Source of the DNA: Polaribacter sp.
GTDB lineage: Bacteria > Bacteroidota > Bacteroidia > Flavobacteriales > Flavobacteriaceae
Reading direction: 5' to 3'
Length of the DNA: 64,000 bases
NCBI GenBank assembly: GCA_028336245.1
Contig: JAOKTT010000001.1
Location: 85,460-149,459 of the forward strand
Part shown: positions 1 to 10,143 of the stretch, piece by piece
Layout: every line of letters starts with the position of its first letter
Position numbering within the stretch: position 1 is the first letter of the stretch
Notes under the pieces: generated by a model
Database searches by the model: none
Seen by the model: the letters and a program-made list of their open reading frames with translations, nothing else
Told to the model about the DNA's origin: nothing
Program-made: the position numbers and the translations under genes

Positions 1-1093
1 TTTATCCGATTTAGAATTTGCCTATGAGCATTTACCTAAACAATACCCTAATGAAGATTTAGGAAGAGCCACCTGGGGGGCTGCAACCGCTATGCTAGGA
101 AAACTTCACATCAATGAACTTGATTATATATCAGCAAAAAAGTATTTTGGAGAGATTTTGGATAGCAACCTGTACAGTTTAGTCCCAAATATTGGAGATA
201 ACTTCAATGAAGAAGGTGAAATGAACAGTGAATCTATTTTTGAAGTTGCATTTTCTACATTGGCAAAACCCGGAACTTTAGGTGGAGCCGCCGATGGTCC
301 GCTTGGATCGGAAGCTACCTCCAGAGCAATAACTTTAGCTACACCCCAAGCGGGTGGGTATCGAACCATCATGCCATCCTATTACATGACTATGTTGTTT
401 AAAAATGACATTATGGATCCCACAAATCCTATCAATACAACTAGAACAGGTTCTGCCAAATACTCCATGCGTGCTTCCTCCTCTATAGCTATTGCCGATG
501 ATAATAATACAACGCTTTATCAACGTGCTTCAAATCTAGGAGGTCAGTATAATAATGGCGAAGCTTCTTATTTAAAGAAATTTCAAAACTGGCTGCTAGA
601 CCGTGAAAGCGATCAATCAATTTCTGGAATTAATGAACGTGTAATTCGATTAGCGGATGTCATGTTACTGTATGCAGAATGCTTAATCGAAACGGGAGAA
701 CCCTACAGTGAAGCTCTAAGTTTAGTGAATGAAATTCGCCAACGTGCAGGAGTAATTTTACTAAATGAGACAGATTATGACGCCAATAGTATAATGGAGC
801 ATATCATGTGGGTAGAAAGACCACTTGAACTCATGTTTGAAGGCCATGATATTCGTTGGGAAGATTTAACAAGATGGGGGAAAGTTAAAGAACAATACGA
901 GCGATTGGCTTCAAAAAAATATGTCCTTATTTCTAAAGTATTATATGAATATGACCCCGTAATTCATGCTACTATTAATGGTAATAATATATTAAATGAA
1001 TTTACGGAAGCTGCTGCAATATACCAGCCAGGAGTTCATAATTATTTTCCAATTCCATCAACGGAGCAGAATTCAAATTCAGGCTCTTTTTAA
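1..1093 (+). CDS. SusD/RagB-like outer-membrane glycan-binding protein, C-terminal part (5' end outside window)
   Basis: Frame stays open to position 2 (LSDLEFAYEHLPKQYP...). SusD-type features: 'RLADVMLLYAECLIETGEPYSEALSLVNEIRQRAGV', 'LMFEGHDIRWEDLTRWGK', C-terminal 'YFPIPSTEQN'. Confidence 0.93.
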   Translation, partial: LSDLEFAYEHLPKQYPNEDLGRATWGAATAMLGKLHINELDYISAKKYFGEILDSNLYSLVPNIGDNFNEEGEMNSESIFEVAFSTLAKPGTLGGAADGPLGSEATSRAITLATPQAGGYRTIMPSYYMTMLFKNDIMDPTNPINTTRTGSAKYSMRASSSIAIADDNNTTLYQRASNLGGQYNNGEASYLKKFQNWLLDRESDQSISGINERVIRLADVMLLYAECLIETGEPYSEALSLVNEIRQRAGVILLNETDYDANSIMEHIMWVERPLELMFEGHDIRWEDLTRWGKVKEQYERLASKKYVLISKVLYEYDPVIHATINGNNILNEFTEAAAIYQPGVHNYFPIPSTEQNSNSGSF

Positions 1094-1159
1094 TCTATAA
1101 AAATCGAAAAAAAATCTATTAAAAAGAGGTTATTAAAGACCATAAAAAATATAAATATC

Positions 1160-2650
1160 ATGAAAACACACATTAAAAAAATATTAATTTTAGGCTTCTT
1201 TTTAGTGAGTATAATCGCTTGTGAAAAAGAGGACTCAGCCGATAAGTACAATGACTTTTCAGATCCAGTGGCCACAGCTTCAGGAGATATGACAATCCAA
1301 AGAGGTGATTTCACTTCGTTTGCAGACCTTTCTAAAGGCGTCACAAAAAGAACTTGGACCCTACCAGAAACGGCATACATCATTAATCTTGAAGGCAGAG
1401 ATCCCTCAGAAATGGAAATCATTCATGTCCAATTTGATACGCCTGGTGAGTTTGAGGTTAATTTAAAAAGTGAGTTTAAAGATTATTCTGTAAAACTAGA
1501 TGAAACGTTTAACGTTACCGTTTTCGATTACATACAAACTAATTTTGAGATAGTTTCTATTGATGCTAGCTTTTATGAAGAAAATCCTACTCAAATAGAC
1601 ATGTATGAAGGCGGGACTATTAATTTCAAAGATACATCCTTGGGAAATCCCAACAGGAGAAAATGGCTGTTCCCCGGGGGCGATCCGTCATCAGCGGGTG
1701 GAATTAGTGTTGATGATGACAAAGATTTTAAAAATATAGCGGTCTCCTATCCAACAATAGGAACCTACGATGTTTCGCTTGTTACTTGGCGTCAGTATCC
1801 AGAGGGAAGTAAGGATACATTGCATCTAAAAGACTATATAAATGTTATAGAAAATATTGACCCACCAACCCTAACCCAGATTACAGAAAGTGATGCAGGC
1901 GTGCTTCATTTAAATTATAATTTACCTCTAAAATTGACAGCTGATCTTATCCCTCATCTAACCCTTACTGTAGATGGTATTAAAACAGACATTTTAAGTG
2001 CTGCTATTAACGTGGATGACAATCGAATTGTGGACATTACTACTACTGAAAATATTAAAAGCACCTCTGTAGCAACTCTGTCCTATGATAATTCACAGGG
2101 AGTATTAGTGCGAGTAAACGATGTAGTTGCCGATTCCTTTACAGACCAGCCTGTGAACTTGTTTGTGCCATTAAATCTTGCTAACTCTAGCATTTACGGA
2201 TTTGAAGATGGTGGCGCTGGATGGATGGCAGCCTCAGATAATGTGGGCGAGATAAGTTTTACAGACCAAAAGGCAGCTTCAGGTAATTACAGCATGCGTA
2301 TGGAAGCTACAGCAGACGCCAAATGGACGAGGTCTTGGAGTTGGAAAGAGGGTTCTGAATTTGCATTGAAAGCTGGGCAAAAGGTTACCATTGAATTCAA
2401 AATTTGGATAGACCCCTCTTACACCGATGGTAGTATTGGACCATGGATTACCGGTACAGAAGCACCTTACCCAGGTACACAATTCTGGACTGGCATGAGC
2501 GGTTTACCCCGAGGCGAATGGATAACCATTAATAAAGAAACTGCTAAGGTATGGACAGTTACTGCAGATGGAGATTATTTTGTTGCGTTTAGATTTCAGA
2601 AAAAGGGAGTTATTTACATAGACGATGTTAAAGTATTTGTTCCGGAGTAA
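1160..2650 (+). CDS. PKD-domain surface glycan-binding lipoprotein (SGBP-like)
   Basis: Lipobox 'SIIAC'; PKD-like repeats ('GTYDVSLVTWR'); C-terminal beta-sandwich CBM-like region; directly follows SusD. Confidence 0.8.
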   Translation: MKTHIKKILILGFFLVSIIACEKEDSADKYNDFSDPVATASGDMTIQRGDFTSFADLSKGVTKRTWTLPETAYIINLEGRDPSEMEIIHVQFDTPGEFEVNLKSEFKDYSVKLDETFNVTVFDYIQTNFEIVSIDASFYEENPTQIDMYEGGTINFKDTSLGNPNRRKWLFPGGDPSSAGGISVDDDKDFKNIAVSYPTIGTYDVSLVTWRQYPEGSKDTLHLKDYINVIENIDPPTLTQITESDAGVLHLNYNLPLKLTADLIPHLTLTVDGIKTDILSAAINVDDNRIVDITTTENIKSTSVATLSYDNSQGVLVRVNDVVADSFTDQPVNLFVPLNLANSSIYGFEDGGAGWMAASDNVGEISFTDQKAASGNYSMRMEATADAKWTRSWSWKEGSEFALKAGQKVTIEFKIWIDPSYTDGSIGPWITGTEAPYPGTQFWTGMSGLPRGEWITINKETAKVWTVTADGDYFVAFRFQKKGVIYIDDVKVFVPE

Positions 2651-2708
2651 GTGATTACTTTAGCGCTATTTTAGTTGTATTTTAATATCCATTAAACAAA
2701 AGTTTAGT

Positions 2709-4526
2709 ATGTCATTAAAATTTGTATTCGTACATATATGTGTTTGTTTTTTTACATTCTCAACGGCACTCAAGGCGCAAGTTAATGTAGTATTGGTTGA
2801 ACCTTCTGTACAAAAATTTATTGGTGAAGTTTCTGAGCTAGATCGATCAAAATATTTCAATATTCATGCTCCTGGAAGCTCTCCATTACTTGAATCATTT
2901 TATAAAGACTATAATGTTGAACAATCAGGAAGAGGATTTTATGGACCTGGAATAGACGCCAAAAAATTGATGGGAGAAGTTGGCGCGTATCCAAAATCCA
3001 AAAATAAAAATGACGAAAACCTAAAGCCCGTAAATCGATATGTAGCCACAGAACATCCTCGGAATTTATACAAAGAGGGTATTGACTTAGAGGCGGTTTC
3101 GGACTGGGCAGTCGAATATTTTAAAAATGTTAAGGAAAATAACAGACCATTGTGGTATGAGCCAATGAATGAGCCTTTTGTTCATGCCAAAGATTTTTAT
3201 GAAGAAAAAGATTGGGATCCTGTTGCAGAATTACGGGTTAAAACAGAAATGTCTAAACTTTTTAGGGCACTTGCAGAAAAGATTCATGCAGATCCTGCTT
3301 TAAAAAATATTAAAGTAATGGGCTACAGCGCTGCATGGCCATCTTTTGAATTAAAAGATTTTAAAAACTGGGAAACCAATATGGGTCTTTTTCTGGACAT
3401 CGCTGGAGATGAATTGGATGCAATTTCCTACCATCTTTATGACGGAATCAATCAAGTGGGACAAGAAAACAAACGCTCAGGAAGTAACAACGAAGCTATA
3501 ATGGATCTCATTGAAACATACAGTTATCAACGATGGGGATTTATTAAACCTCATGCGATTACGGAATATGGTGGAATCGAGGTTTCTGAATTTTCCTTAA
3601 TCCGAAACATGCAATCGATTCGATCCCAAAACGCTATGATTTTTGGTTTGTTAAATCGGGAGGATCGCTTAGAAATTTCTATACCCTTCACAACAGATAA
3701 TGCCACTTGGCACATTACTAAAGCAAATAATTATTTACCATATAAAGCCGTGTTATGGCGTCCAGAAAATATGGGGGTGCCAAAGAATCAAATTACAGGG
3801 TGGTTATATACCAACCGGATTCAATTTTATGAACTGTGGAAAGCGGTTAAAGGAAAAAGAGTTTTCGTTTCAACATCAAACCCTGATATTCAAGTCCAAG
3901 CTTTTTTGGATGAGAAGAAATTATATGTAGCACTAAATAACTTAGACGATGCTGCACAACAAGTAGCGTTAGATATTGAATCAATAAAGTCTAATATTAG
4001 TGATTTATTGGTTAAGTCGTTAACTGTATATTCTGATAATTTTCCTCGGTATTATGAACAAACCATAAACACAATTCCTGATATTTTTTCTATAGATCCT
4101 GCAGAAACAATTGTACTAGAATTTAATTTAAAAAACACCATAAAATTTATTAATAAAATTAAATCCAGCCGCTACTACAGCAGCAATTACTTACTTCCTA
4201 TTGTAGCTCAAAAAGAGTTGATATTTGAATTTAATGATGTCCAACTTGGAGTTGGATTTTCCAAACTATGTATGAGTATAGGTAGGGGTCATGATTTATC
4301 AAAAACTCCAAAGGTATTCGTCAATGGAGAAAAAGTTGAAATTCCTTTAAACTGGAAAGGTTATGATCAGAGCAACAGAAAAAAATTCTTTGGAGCTATT
4401 GAAATTCCGATTCCTATGGATTTAATAAAAGAAAATAATAAAGTAAATATTACTTTTCCAGATTCTGGGGGGCATGTAAGCTCCCTAATTTTGGATGTAG
4501 AAAAAATAGTAAATCCTTCAAATTAA
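2709..4526 (+). CDS. GH86-family beta-agarase/beta-porphyranase, no T9SS domain
   Basis: Signal peptide; 'YFNIHAPGSS', 'WYEPMNEPFVHA' (putative acid/base Glu), 'HAITEYGGIE' (putative nucleophile). About 600 aa, collinear with the neighbouring GH86. Confidence 0.85.
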   Translation: MSLKFVFVHICVCFFTFSTALKAQVNVVLVEPSVQKFIGEVSELDRSKYFNIHAPGSSPLLESFYKDYNVEQSGRGFYGPGIDAKKLMGEVGAYPKSKNKNDENLKPVNRYVATEHPRNLYKEGIDLEAVSDWAVEYFKNVKENNRPLWYEPMNEPFVHAKDFYEEKDWDPVAELRVKTEMSKLFRALAEKIHADPALKNIKVMGYSAAWPSFELKDFKNWETNMGLFLDIAGDELDAISYHLYDGINQVGQENKRSGSNNEAIMDLIETYSYQRWGFIKPHAITEYGGIEVSEFSLIRNMQSIRSQNAMIFGLLNREDRLEISIPFTTDNATWHITKANNYLPYKAVLWRPENMGVPKNQITGWLYTNRIQFYELWKAVKGKRVFVSTSNPDIQVQAFLDEKKLYVALNNLDDAAQQVALDIESIKSNISDLLVKSLTVYSDNFPRYYEQTINTIPDIFSIDPAETIVLEFNLKNTIKFINKIKSSRYYSSNYLLPIVAQKELIFEFNDVQLGVGFSKLCMSIGRGHDLSKTPKVFVNGEKVEIPLNWKGYDQSNRKKFFGAIEIPIPMDLIKENNKVNITFPDSGGHVSSLILDVEKIVNPSN

Positions 4527-4565
4527 GTACTACTTTTTAAGAGGAGGTCAAAAATAAAGTATTAG

Positions 4566-7307
4566 ATGAAAAATAAAATAATAGGTGTTCAACTATTCAT
4601 TTTTGCATTCTGTATCAGCTGGATACAAGGGCAAAACGTAGTTAATTTCACATCCGATGAGGGCTTTACCAATGGAGCACTTTACAATCAGACTGGTTGG
4701 GATTCAAATTATCAAACAGCAACCTGGAATGTGGATGCTACTCAAGGCTTAGTATCCACCTCTGACGAATGGAAAAGAGCAGCTTGGGGGCAAGAATTTG
4801 CATTGTCTGGAACAGGAGATCAAATAACTTTTAGGGTCGATTTAAATTTTACAGGAAACTTAACTGCTCAAAACAATCCGATGATTAAAATTGGCTTTAG
4901 TTCAAGCAGCGCTGTTAGTACTTCAAATCCGCCTTCAAATACCGTCTTTTTATCCACAACAAATGACAGTGAGGATACTCCAGGAGGGGCACTTCAACTC
5001 CGTAACAATACAAATAATGCTCCCCTAAGTTTAGAAACTGTTTTATCCATTTCTGATTGCCAAGGGTCAAATGGAACAACAGATGATTTGGCTGTTTTGG
5101 TGACATTCACATTAGGCACAGCTGCGGATACATCTACACTCTCGGCAAAATTACTTAATGTTACCGATGGAACCGCTTCAAGTATTGGATCATACACCGG
5201 GGTTAGCGCAGCTATTTATGCAGCTGCAACGTCTAAAATTTATGGTTTTTTCCATGCACAATCATTTAAAAGCGGAAACTCAATTTCGGCAATAAATGTA
5301 AAAAAAGTTAGCATGACTACAAATGTAGACGTGTTCCCAAAAATAAAAAGAAGGATTGGCGGCATTTCTTTACTAGATCGAACTAAATATTTTAATATTC
5401 ATTCAAACCCAAATGATGTTGAGAATGGTTTCTACTCTAATTACAATGTGAGTCAAAGTGGAAGAGCTTTTTGGTCTCCAGGGTCGGCAGCCATGCAAAA
5501 TACAGGCGTAGTTGGTGTTTATCCAGACCCTATTACTGGAGGCACTGCAGAGCTAAGAGAGGTGCGCAGATACATAGCAACTGATCACCCAAACAAAGTG
5601 TATGCAGCAGGACTTGATCCAATAGCGTTTGCAGATTGGACTGTAGACTATTTTAAAAATCGTGTCGCTCCATTTTCACGACCTGAATATTACGAGCCAA
5701 TGAACGAACCCTTTGTTCATGCGCGTGATTTTTATGACGAACCCGATTGGAATTCGGCTGCAGAAGCTAGAGTGAAACTTGAGATGACTCAGTTTTTTAA
5801 GCAAATTGGACAAAAAATTCATGCCGCCTCCGAACTCGCCAATATGAAGATCCTTGGATATTCTGCTGCATTTCCATCATTTGAAAAGAATGATTTTTCT
5901 ATTTGGAATCAAAATATGAAACTATTTATGGATGAAGCTGGTGAGGATATGGATGCTTTTTCTACACATTTGTATGACGGCATCAATCAAATTGGCCAGG
6001 ACACTAAAAGATCCGGTAGTAATATGGAAGCCATTTTAGATATGATAGAAACCTACAGCTATGTAAAATGGGGAATTATTAAACCGCATGCCATCACAGA
6101 ATTTGGAGGTATTGAAAATGATGAATTTAGTGATCTTAGCAATATGCAATCCATACGCTCTCAAAATGCAATGCTGTTTAGCCTTTTGGAGAGAACGGAT
6201 CGAATGGAAATCGCAATTCCCTTTACAACGGGTAAATCTACATGGCACATCACAGAAGAAAATAATTATATGCCCTACAAAGCAGTGTTGTACAAACCAA
6301 TCCCTTTAGGGGTGCCATTAGATCAAGTCACAGGCTGGGAATTTACAAATAGAATTTACTTTTATGATTTATGGAAAGATCTTGCTGGTGATAGAGTATT
6401 AATTAAGTCAGATAATAGAGATATTCAAGTACAAGCATTTATGAATAGCAACAAATTGTATGTTGCCCTCAACAATTTAGATGATTTTGACCAACCTATT
6501 AATTTAAATCTGAATGGAAACCTACCTGCAATTAGTAGTGTAAGAATTAAATCCTTGACAATTCACCGAGACGCGGATCCAGATTATACGGATCAATTAT
6601 TTTCAACACATCCAGAAACGCATACCCTTTCTAAAAACGAAACGACTTTAATTGAATATACTTTCTCAGAATCGCCTACTTATGACAATCTAATTGAATC
6701 TGAACGTTATTATAGCCAGACCTATTTAAAAGCCATACAAGCAGGTCAACCAATTAATTTTAATTTTAATAATGTTTTTACTCCCACTTCTGGATATGCA
6801 ACTCTAGCAATGAGTATTGGGCGAAAGCATAACCGTTCAAAAGCACCAACTGTTTTAATTAATGGGGTCTCCATTCCTGTGCCTAGTAATTGGAAAGGCT
6901 ATAATCAAACAAGTAGGGACGATTTTTTTGGAGCCATTGAAATTCCTGTGCCAATAAATCTTATCCAACCGGACAACACTATTTCTATCACTTTCCCTGA
7001 TAGTGATGGGCATATAAGCTCTGTTGTGCTAACTGTAGATTCCTTAAATTCAACCGTTTTGGGGATGAATACAACTGAGAGTGCTCTTGGAAGAAATAAA
7101 TTAAAAATCTATCCCAACCCCAACACTGGTATAGTTCAAATTATAAACGCTGAAGTAGGAAGTATGATTTCTGTCTATGCAATTACTGGTGCTAAGGTAT
7201 TTACAAGTAGGTATGACAAAACCTCCATAAACTTAGAACATCTAAGCAATGGACTTTATTTTGTTAGGGTGCATAATACCACTTTGAAGCTAATCATAAA
7301 GCGATAG
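4566..7307 (+). CDS. GH86-family beta-agarase/beta-porphyranase with N-terminal CBM-like module and T9SS C-terminal sorting domain
   Basis: GH86 core 'YFNIHSNPNDVENGFYSNYNVSQSGRAFWSPG', 'YYEPMNEPFVHARDFYDEPDW', 'HAITEFGGIE'. C-terminus 'KIYPNPNTGIVQI...LSNGLYFVRVHNTTLKLIIKR' is a type-A T9SS sorting domain. Confidence 0.88.
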   Translation: MKNKIIGVQLFIFAFCISWIQGQNVVNFTSDEGFTNGALYNQTGWDSNYQTATWNVDATQGLVSTSDEWKRAAWGQEFALSGTGDQITFRVDLNFTGNLTAQNNPMIKIGFSSSSAVSTSNPPSNTVFLSTTNDSEDTPGGALQLRNNTNNAPLSLETVLSISDCQGSNGTTDDLAVLVTFTLGTAADTSTLSAKLLNVTDGTASSIGSYTGVSAAIYAAATSKIYGFFHAQSFKSGNSISAINVKKVSMTTNVDVFPKIKRRIGGISLLDRTKYFNIHSNPNDVENGFYSNYNVSQSGRAFWSPGSAAMQNTGVVGVYPDPITGGTAELREVRRYIATDHPNKVYAAGLDPIAFADWTVDYFKNRVAPFSRPEYYEPMNEPFVHARDFYDEPDWNSAAEARVKLEMTQFFKQIGQKIHAASELANMKILGYSAAFPSFEKNDFSIWNQNMKLFMDEAGEDMDAFSTHLYDGINQIGQDTKRSGSNMEAILDMIETYSYVKWGIIKPHAITEFGGIENDEFSDLSNMQSIRSQNAMLFSLLERTDRMEIAIPFTTGKSTWHITEENNYMPYKAVLYKPIPLGVPLDQVTGWEFTNRIYFYDLWKDLAGDRVLIKSDNRDIQVQAFMNSNKLYVALNNLDDFDQPINLNLNGNLPAISSVRIKSLTIHRDADPDYTDQLFSTHPETHTLSKNETTLIEYTFSESPTYDNLIESERYYSQTYLKAIQAGQPINFNFNNVFTPTSGYATLAMSIGRKHNRSKAPTVLINGVSIPVPSNWKGYNQTSRDDFFGAIEIPVPINLIQPDNTISITFPDSDGHISSVVLTVDSLNSTVLGMNTTESALGRNKLKIYPNPNTGIVQIINAEVGSMISVYAITGAKVFTSRYDKTSINLEHLSNGLYFVRVHNTTLKLIIKR

Positions 7308-7311
7308 CGGG

Positions 7312-8706
7312 ATGTTTAAGAAAAGGTCTCTTATTTTTTTATGCATTATTTTCATACATTTATTGAAACCCCAGCCAGCAGATGCGCAGGCCCCTACATC
7401 TAAAATTTTTGAGAGTGGAAATACCATTTGCTTTTTAGGGGATAGCATTACTCATGGTGGACAGTTTCATGAATTCTTGCAGCTTTTCTATGCTACACGG
7501 TTTCCAAGTCTAAAACTTACCTTTTATAATTGCGGCATTGCGGGAGATAACGCCGAAGGAATGCATTACCGCTTTAAGGATGATGTACTTGTGCATCATC
7601 CAAGTCATGTGTTTTTAATGACCGGCATGAATGATGTGATACGGACGCTCTATTTTGAAGGTAAAGCTTCCGATGAGGTTATAAGAAAACGAAAAAATGC
7701 GCTGTCTGAATACAAACAAAACACAAATATATTAGCAAAAAAAATTAAAGCATCGGGAATCACCCCAATATACCTCACGCCTTCAATTTACGATCAATAT
7801 TCAAAGATTGAGCGCGCGAATAATAAGGGCTGTAATGATGCCCTCATTGCATGTTCTGACCAAATTAAATCAATTGCAAATGAGTATAACACCGCCGTTG
7901 TTGATTTAAATACGCGAATGAAAAACATCATGGACCGAGAACTTCAGAATGATTCTTTGTTTACTATTGTTGGCAAAGACCGCGTACATCCAGAAACCAC
8001 AGGGCACTTCATTATGTTTCATGAGATTTTATCTACTATCGAGTCTTCTAGTGTGGTCGCTAAAGTCTCCATTGACCTAAATCAAAAAAATCGAATTAAA
8101 ACAGAGAACTCCTGTGTAGATGAGCTGCATGTTTCAAGTGAAAAAATTTCTTTTAACTGCCTAGAAAACAGCTTGCCCTTTCCCACAAATAATGCAATGG
8201 ATAAAGCCATTTCTTTACTTCCTTTTGAAAAAAATTTTAACCAAGAAATCCTTCAAATTATTGGTCTGGAAGATGGTGACTATGCATTTTTTATTCAGGA
8301 TAAATTGATAACTACTTATTCTGCAGAACAACTTAACGAAGGAGTCAATCTTTCAACTGAATCGAATACACCGCAATACAAACAAGCACAAGAAATCATG
8401 GCGCTTTGTGAAGACTATCGAAAAACAGGCTATCAACTAAGAGCGGTTCCGTTTATGGTCTTTAAATACCTTCGAGATTACACCGGTCCTAACAATGTAC
8501 CTAGTACACAAATTCACTTGGAAAAAAAGCTAAAAAAAATGAAAGGCGCAGCGTTTTATAAGTATATAAAAAAAAGCATGCAGGACTATTATGAGGTTCT
8601 TCCAAAACAAGATTCATTAAATAACCGATTAAAAAAAATAGCGAAAGAAATTTATAGAAAAAATAAGCCCACCAAAAGGAGCTGGTCAATTGTTAAAAAT
8701 GAATAG
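7312..8706 (+). CDS. SGNH/GDSL-type hydrolase, secreted
   Basis: 'CFLGDSITHGG' (GDS block I), 'GMND', 'DRVHPETTGH' (DxxH block V); signal peptide. Confidence 0.85.
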   Translation: MFKKRSLIFLCIIFIHLLKPQPADAQAPTSKIFESGNTICFLGDSITHGGQFHEFLQLFYATRFPSLKLTFYNCGIAGDNAEGMHYRFKDDVLVHHPSHVFLMTGMNDVIRTLYFEGKASDEVIRKRKNALSEYKQNTNILAKKIKASGITPIYLTPSIYDQYSKIERANNKGCNDALIACSDQIKSIANEYNTAVVDLNTRMKNIMDRELQNDSLFTIVGKDRVHPETTGHFIMFHEILSTIESSSVVAKVSIDLNQKNRIKTENSCVDELHVSSEKISFNCLENSLPFPTNNAMDKAISLLPFEKNFNQEILQIIGLEDGDYAFFIQDKLITTYSAEQLNEGVNLSTESNTPQYKQAQEIMALCEDYRKTGYQLRAVPFMVFKYLRDYTGPNNVPSTQIHLEKKLKKMKGAAFYKYIKKSMQDYYEVLPKQDSLNNRLKKIAKEIYRKNKPTKRSWSIVKNE

Positions 8707-8802
8707 TGCGTATAAAGTAATTTGTAACACAAATATGAACATTTGTAATACACTGTTAAAAAGTCTACGTTTATTTTTAGCTAAACTTTAATTCAATATA
8801 TT

Positions 8803-9780
8803 ATGAAAAAATTTTACTTTTTATTATTTGCTTTGACAGCAAATTTTTTGACTGCACAAACGACCGTAAACTTTACAACCGAAGAAGGCTTTACAGATGG
8901 AGCTCTTTACAATCAAACAGGTTGGGACTCACATTTCTCTGGCACTACTTGGTTGGTTGATACATCCATCGGTGCTTTAACTCTATCAAATAATTGGCAA
9001 AGAGCAGCTTGGGAACAAGGCTTTTCAGTTTCTGGGGCTGGTGAATCTATTACTTTTAGAGTTGACCTTAAGTTTTTGGGTACTATGGGCACCAATAACA
9101 ATCCACTTATAAAAATTGGGTTTAGTTCCTCAAGCGATGTGGCTACCTCCACACCCCCTAATAATAGTGTGTTTTTAAGAACAATGAATACTGATTCGCA
9201 ACTGCAACTTGGAAATAATTTGAATAATGGGGAGTTATCTCCAAATGCATCCCTTCCAATAGCTGATTGTCAAGGTACAGGCGAGTCGGATGATTTAGCA
9301 GTGCTCGTCACATTAACTCTTGGTGCAGATGCCGCCAGTTCAACAATCTCTGCTAAATTAATGAATTTAACAGACGGAACTGAATCTGTTATTGGTTCAT
9401 ATACTGGTATTAGTGCAGCTGTCTTTGCAGCAGCAACAACTAATATTTATGGTTTTCTACATGCTCAATCATTAACTACAACTGGAAATAATGCAATAAC
9501 ACAAATTCAAGTAAGTTCGGTTACTATGACAAACGAAAATTCACTAAATACAGAATCATACGCTCGATCTACGTTTAACTTATCACAAAACCCAATTGAA
9601 GATATCGTACAACTCAAAGGAGTCGAAATAGGGCGTAAAATCTCTATTTACTCAATAACAGGTGCAAAAGCAAGTAATCATATTTATGACGGTAGCCCGT
9701 TAAATCTTAGTCATCTAAGTACTGGGGTTTACTTTATGCAAGTGCCTGGATTTACAACTCAAAAACTAATAAAGAAATAA
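8803..9780 (+). CDS. Stand-alone CBM-like module with T9SS C-terminal sorting domain; paralog of the N-terminal region of the GH86 at 4566-7307
   Basis: 'VNFTTEEGFTDGALYNQTGWDSHF...ITFRVDLKFLGTMGTNNNPLIKIGFSSSSDV' aligns with 'VNFTSDEGFTNGALYNQTGWDSNY...ITFRVDLNFTGNLTAQNNPMIKIGFSSSSAV' of the GH86. T9SS tail 'LSTGVYFMQVPGFTTQKLIKK'. Confidence 0.85.
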   Translation: MKKFYFLLFALTANFLTAQTTVNFTTEEGFTDGALYNQTGWDSHFSGTTWLVDTSIGALTLSNNWQRAAWEQGFSVSGAGESITFRVDLKFLGTMGTNNNPLIKIGFSSSSDVATSTPPNNSVFLRTMNTDSQLQLGNNLNNGELSPNASLPIADCQGTGESDDLAVLVTLTLGADAASSTISAKLMNLTDGTESVIGSYTGISAAVFAAATTNIYGFLHAQSLTTTGNNAITQIQVSSVTMTNENSLNTESYARSTFNLSQNPIEDIVQLKGVEIGRKISIYSITGAKASNHIYDGSPLNLSHLSTGVYFMQVPGFTTQKLIKK

Positions 9781-9812
9781 TAGCAATTAGTTAATCAATT
9801 AATTTTTTAGAT

Positions 9813-9839
9813 CAAAGCCACCACAATTCGGTGGCTTTG
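9813..9839 (+). terminator. Rho-independent-type hairpin after the 8803-9780 gene
   Basis: Perfect 10-bp stem CAAAGCCACC-ACAATTC-GGTGGCTTTG, followed by T-rich sequence. Confidence 0.75.
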
Positions 9840-9869
9840 TCTATTCTACTCTAGCAGTAAAAATCTATA

Positions 9870-10143
9870 TGAAACTGTGTGTCAGCATTTGGTTGTGTTT
9901 TTTTTATGAGGGCAAATACCCCTCCAAACTTGCTCATTCATGCTGCAGACGATCAAGTGGTTGTCCCAGAAAATAGCATCTTGTATCATAAAAAGCTGCA
10001 AAAAAAATAAGATTTTTATAGAACTGTATATTTTAAAGGAAGACGGTTACGGCTTTGGTATTTCAGACAGCAATACCGCAACACAATTATGGTTAGAGAT
10101 CACAAAAGAATGGTTATTTTCTAGCGAGCTCCTCAAAAATTAG
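9870..10143 (+). pseudogene. C-terminal remnant of an alpha/beta-hydrolase (BD-FAE/acetyl-esterase-like), frameshifted
   Basis: Frame starting at 9906 gives 'TPPNLLIHAADDQVVVPENSILYHKKLQKK*'. After an A-run at ~9998-10007 the other frame continues 'KNKIFIELYILKEDGYGFGISDSNTATQLWLEITKEWLF', together matching a typical esterase C-terminus. Confidence 0.75.
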
